Assembly (NCBI GenBank): GCA_964527325.1 | Contig: CAZGNU010000030.1 | Span: 1 to 19,909 of the forward strand | DNA: 19,909 nt | From: UBA6164 sp964527325 | GTDB lineage: Bacteria > Patescibacteriota > Gracilibacteria > BD1-5 > UBA6164 | Reading direction: 5' to 3' | Shown here: positions 15,638 to 19,909 of the stretch, one piece after another | Layout of the letters: each line of letters opens with the position of its first letter | Position numbering within the stretch: position 1 is the stretch's first letter | Position numbers and translations under genes: made by a program | Notes under the pieces: generated by a model | Database searches by the model: none | Told to the model about the DNA's origin: nothing | What the model saw: only the letters and a program-made list of their open reading frames with translations

Positions 15638-18600
15638 CTAAAATTTAATTTTATCATTAAACTCCAACACCCTCTTTTGAATAGCTTGAGTCAACATATT
15701 TTCACTTGCTCATTGTATTACATTATATCCAGACCTAGGTTTTATTCAGTAGTCTAATTTATCAAATATCATCATTTCTGTATGTTTTGAATCTGATATA
15801 GTTTCTCATGTTGGTTCTTTTGTTGTATCTAGCATACTTAGTGCATTTGCACTATCTTTTTTAATAAAAAGATTATTTATTTTTGTGAATGTGTTTACTA
15901 AATCAGGACTTGTAGATTTGAAAAAATCTCAAATATTAATTCATAAACTAGTTAAATAATCATTATCTCAATTTATAACTGAATCAAATCTTTTTCAGTT
16001 TGTTATTTTTCTAACAGTATCTTCAGTATTTCAATTTAGATATTCTCAAATGTTTTCATAAATTTCTTTATCTAAATTTTTTAATTTTAATAGTTCTGGT
16101 TTAATAATTAAATCATATTTTCAAAATAATATATCTAATTGTCTAAAAGACATATGCTCTATTTGTTTACCATCATTCATTAGTTTATTAAAGAAATCTT
16201 CTTTTGATTCAATACCTTGTTCAAATATTTCTTTAAAATAATATATATTAATTCATGCTTCTTCTATAATACTCAAAAATGGTGATTTACTTATAAATAC
16301 TGTTATTAATTTTTCTAGTTCCATTTCTTGTTTAGATGAAACAACTTCGTCACTAAAGAAATTTTTCTTATGATTTTCTAATATATCAATAATATCTCAT
16401 TGTAGTTTTATAAATTCATAAATAACTTTTGCTTGCTGATCATCTTCTTTTATTACTTTTTTAACAATTTCTGGTAAAAATCCTATATTATTTTCTACTC
16501 ATTCATCATAATTTTTCTGTTCTTTTTCAAATAATTGCTTAGCTATATGCAAATTAAAAGTAGAAATTATTAATCTTTCAAATGGTTCAGCTTTGTCTAT
16601 ACTAAAATTTCTATATTCAACACAACCAGTATTATGTTCAATAAATAATGCTTCACGGTCATGTAAATGAGATCATGTATTATTTGTTCTACTTATATTT
16701 TTTCAAGCATTTAATCATCAGAAATTTGCAGCAAGTAAAATGTTTTCAATAAAATGACTATTCTCATTGTGAATAATTCAATTTTCTCATCAAACATTCA
16801 AATGCATTCATCTAGCTCATTTAGAATAATCTTCTTTTTTGAAATTTAGATCTATAAAATCCAAGTCTTGCAACAATTGAATTTCAAGAACTAAAAGATA
16901 TGGGTTATTAGTAGGTTTAGTAGCAAACTCATGAATTGCATCAAGTCATTTTCCTATTCAACTATATTCTGATAAAATTTCTATATCATTTTTATAATCA
17001 CTTCATGTAACTTTTTTGTATCATTTAGCTACATTTCCTGATATTTCTATTTCTATACCTATAGATGTTTTTACTGGAATATTATTATATTTTTCTATTA
17101 CTTTTTTGTAAGTTTTTAATTTTTTACTTACTGATAATAACATTTCTTTTACACTTATTGCATCTACTTGTTGTTTTCCATCAGGATTATTAAAAATAGC
17201 AAAGCTAGAATTTATTTCTCTTGCTATCATCAGTGTAATTATAGTTCTTCACTTATCTGAAATACTATGTTCTTCAATAAAATTTTTAAATTCTGTTCAA
17301 ATATTTTCTTCTCCATCTACTAATTTATCAAGCATTTCATAATTTTGCTTCTTCAAAAGTAAATTAAATACTTCTCACAACTGTAATATTGAACTTCTTG
17401 ATTTTTCGGGTGAGATTTGAGAAAAAATATGGGTATAAAAATTATCTAAAGTTTCTGCACTCTGACTTCATTCAATAATTCAGAGTCAAATAATTGTACC
17501 AAACTTATTAAAAGTTGTAACATGTTCTGGTTTTAAATACTCTTGTCTTTCTGATTTTTCTAAGAACCATGTTTTTGTCCAAGGAATTGTTCATTCAGAT
17601 TTAAATCATTGGTCTTTTTCAAAAGTAAATAGTGATTCATTTTCTGGTAAATAATCCATGAAATTATCAAAATTAATTGGAAAATTCTCATGTAATTCAT
17701 TACATTTTTTAGTATTTTCAGAAAAACATAATAAACATTGTTTTTTAGTATTTATATCTCCATTAATTCATTCTAATATTGCTAATCAGACGGTTGTTGA
17801 ATATAATTTAAAAATAATTATATTTTCTGGTTTTAAATAATTTTGTCTTTCTGGTTTTTCTAAAAACCAAGCCTTTGTCCAAGGTTTTGTTCAATTATAT
17901 TTAAGATTTTGATCTTTTTCAAAAGTAAATAATGGTTCATTTTCTGGTAAATAATCGATGAAATTATCTATTTGTATAGGAAAATTTATATCGTTAAATA
18001 TTCCTCAAAGTTTCATTTGAGTAGAAAAATATGACAAACATTCTTTTACTGTTATATCATCGTTTTTATCAATTCATTCTAATATTCATAATCAAACTAT
18101 TGTTCAATATTTATTAAAAGATTTAATAATTTCTGGCTTTAAATAACATAACCTTTTAGGATTTTCTAAAAACCATGCTTTTGTCCATGCAATTGTTCAA
18201 TCAATTCTAGAAAATTTATTATTATATATAGTTAATAATATTTCATTTTCTGGCATAAACTCCAAAATATTTTTTAAATTTATTGGAAAATCTTCTGGTA
18301 AATTAATTCATTTACCATTTTCAGTTAATGAAAATAATAAATTCAAATGAAAATATCAGTATAATATTCAACCTGGATTGTTTAATATTTCATCTATATT
18401 TTCATAAAAAAATTCCATAGAAATATCATATTCAAAAATTTTGATAAATTCTTCCTTTTTTCTTTTATCAAATATTTTTTCATATTTCTCTTTGTCATTC
18501 AATACATTGATAATAAAACCTGAAGTAAAAATATTTTGAAAAGTTTTTTTTCTTAAATCAACTCAAGTTAAGTTTTCAACATACTCTAATTCTTCAATAC

Positions 18601-19882
18601 ATAAAGCTCAGTTACAAACCATTTCTCTATCTCAATTTTCCTCATCAGTAATATTCCGTCATTGTTTTCAAGTAATAAAAATTTCTAATAAATTTTCATC
18701 TAAATATCAATTAGTTTTTTCTATCAACCTAACTACTAAATCTTTTAATCAGCTAGAATTCTCTGTCATTCAAAATTTATAAGACTTACTATTTATTAAA
18801 GAAAATGCTTCTTTTAAGTTTTCATAGTTTCATGTATCAAAATAATATTGAAACATTCATCTATTAATTTCGAATCAAATTTTATCACTTAAATTATCAT
18901 AATCATCTAAATTGTTTTGTTTTCAAAGATATTCATTAAACATCTTTCTTGGATTTGAATGAAAAGATCTTTGTATAAAAATATCTTCATAATTTTTTGA
19001 GTACTTAATTAATTGCTCCAAAGTAATATTATCAAAAATTATTAATATTCTTTCTATTTTTTTTACTTGTCTTTGAAATACTTCTAAAAAATCTTCTGGT
19101 AATTCTTGTAAGTAGTACTTATTGTTAGATAATGTAATAAAATCTTTTATGTTAAAATTATCAACATATTTATCTAGTAGCTCTAAATTACCCACAATCC
19201 GTCAATTCACTGAAAGATAATAATCAATATCCTTAGTCGTTTCTAAAAAACTTAAAACTTCGTTTATAGTTGCTTGTTTATTGTGATATTTTGATTGGTA
19301 GTGAATAAAGAAATCTATTCTTGGTCAAATATCTCTAACCTGTAAAAAATTATAAAGATATACCTGATTTTTACCATCGTTACCAAGATAATCATTATAT
19401 CATTTTTCAATTTCTTTTAATGAAGTAATACTAAAAATTGTATTAAATTTATTACATAATGTTTCTAAATTTGAGTCTAAATTATCACGATTATACAAAT
19501 ATGCTGTTTCTACTTTTACATTTGCATTATCTTGTATTTCAAAATATTTATAATCTAATATATCCTCATCAAAAATTCATCAAGGAAGTTTATAATCAGA
19601 AATAAAAATTCATCTATAACTTACATATTTTCCTCTCCGATCTTCTCATTTTCCACTCAAGAAAAAAGTATCCTTAATAAATCTAATAAATTCTTCATCT
19701 ACATCTTCAAGTTTAAGCTCAAATTTTACATTTGGTGTCTTTCTTGTGAATACTATAAAATCTACAATATTTTTTTGTATTCATGTATCTTGATTTAAAA
19801 TAAATTGTAAATTTTTATTATTTCCTAATTGATTAAAATCTTTAAAGTCACTAGAAAGTAACCGTTCAGTTATATTAACCAC
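15638..19882 (-). CDS. Giant protein with internal repeats and amidoligase-like domain, unknown function
   Basis: A continuous 1414-codon frame under code 25. No signal peptide or membrane helix is evident, so it is probably cytoplasmic. Residues 1-530 are helical and Asn/Asp/Lys-rich, unrecognised. Residues 531-822 are three ~100-residue repeats with motifs LPENE, PWTKxWFLE and YLKPE. Residues about 935-1110 look like an amidoligase/carboxylate-amine ligase core of the glutamine-synthetase fold: GIEIEI (942-947), HEFATKP (984-990), GMHLNVGG (1025-1032), DREALFIEHN and CVEYRNF (1087-1093); these parallel the GxExE, E-S-x-P, H-x-H and ExR elements of Amidoligase_2-type proteins. The remainder to 1414 is helical. 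The start is uncertain: an in-frame TAG lies at 19889-19891 and the only early start is GTG at 19882, abutting a GC-rich hairpin, so the N-terminus may be cut off by an insertion. The domain call is mine by motif only. Confidence 0.75.
17417..18292 (-). repeat. Three tandem ~300-bp coding repeats in the giant gene
   Basis: Residues about 531-632, 633-732 and 733-822 of the giant protein repeat the order F-P-I-N, LPENE, FTFEKDQ, GTxPWTKxWFLE, ERQxYLKPE and GTxxGLGILEG. Spacing is 102 and 100 codons. The second and third copies are most alike and still similar in DNA (TTTCTGGTAAATAATC at 17641 and 17941), suggesting recent duplication; the first is more divergent. Confidence 0.85.
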
Positions 19883-19909
19883 CCCGGACTAAAGATCCGG
19901 GGCTTTTAG
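19882..19909 (-). mobile_element. Possible right end of an IS200/IS605-type element (tnpB tail and hairpin)
   Basis: Read on the minus strand, CCCCGGA and TCCGGGG (19896-19902 with 19882-19888 in window coordinates) form a 7-bp GC-only-rich stem with loop TCTTTAG. IS200/IS605 right ends have such a subterminal hairpin, commonly overlapping the end of tnpB; here the incoming frame reads LKAPDL and stops at TAG (19889-19891) inside the hairpin. Only 28 bases are visible, so tnpB itself is not seen. It may equally be a plain terminator of the gene beyond the edge, or another repeat. Confidence 0.3.

Noticed and set aside
17658..17840. Plus-strand 60-codon frame within the giant gene
   Set aside because: Antisense shadow over the coding repeats, no motif and no promoter.
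17417..18292. CRISPR-like or non-coding tandem array
   Set aside because: The ~300-bp period, drifted copies and preserved reading frame show protein repeats; there are no short identical repeats with spacers.
1..19909. Mycoplasma-type code (UGA = Trp)
   Set aside because: It would place Trp in Walker A, receiver, kinase G-box and lipobox glycine positions; UGG already encodes the conserved Trp residues.

Overview
The window is extremely AT-rich and reads through only if UGA is glycine. Under that reading nearly all the sequence resolves into long, recognisable genes; under the standard code they break into fragments. UGA falls on invariant glycines (PPK2 Walker A GRDAAGKGG, response-regulator AGADDYLTKPF, histidine-kinase GYGLGL, lipobox ISGC), while tryptophan uses UGG. 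This is translation table 25, known from Absconditabacteria (SR1) and Gracilibacteria (BD1-5), so the source is most likely a Patescibacteria/CPR organism of one of these groups. Starts are generally preceded by A-rich sequence rather than a clear Shine-Dalgarno motif.

Layout. 1-5681 is a minus-strand block: an incomplete membrane-anchored protein, a cation diffusion facilitator, two PilZ (c-di-GMP receptor type) proteins, a small membrane protein, the ribosome-assembly GTPase Der and a CorA-type Mg2+ channel, several separated by strong hairpin terminators. 5787-7012 is a plus-strand polyphosphate kinase 2, convergent with lexA (7058-7687, minus). 7920-8432 (plus, unknown acidic protein) and 8429-8770 (minus, small membrane protein) overlap tail to tail inside one shared terminator. 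8927-15537 is a plus-strand run: a Y-family DNA polymerase, a two-component system (OmpR-type regulator, histidine kinase, small lipoprotein), a secreted coiled-coil protein, a FapA/DUF342 protein and yidD. 15552-15634 is a small GC-rich inverted-repeat (MITE/REP-like) element. 15638-19882 (minus) is one giant ORF of about 1414 codons with three internal ~100-residue repeats and a candidate amidoligase-like domain; I do not recognise it as a described family. A GC-rich hairpin at the right edge resembles the end of an IS200/IS605-type element.

How the genes fit together. lexA has a perfect palindrome over its own -10 box and a related sequence lies upstream of the Y-family polymerase, suggesting a minimal SOS circuit. 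The two-component operon is followed by a secreted protein whose promoter carries a perfect 11-bp tandem repeat, the spacing bound by OmpR/PhoB-type regulators, so a local envelope-sensing circuit is plausible. Three PilZ domains in two adjacent genes imply c-di-GMP signalling. No tRNA, rRNA or CRISPR array was recognised, and no gap longer than about 240 bases lacks a gene.
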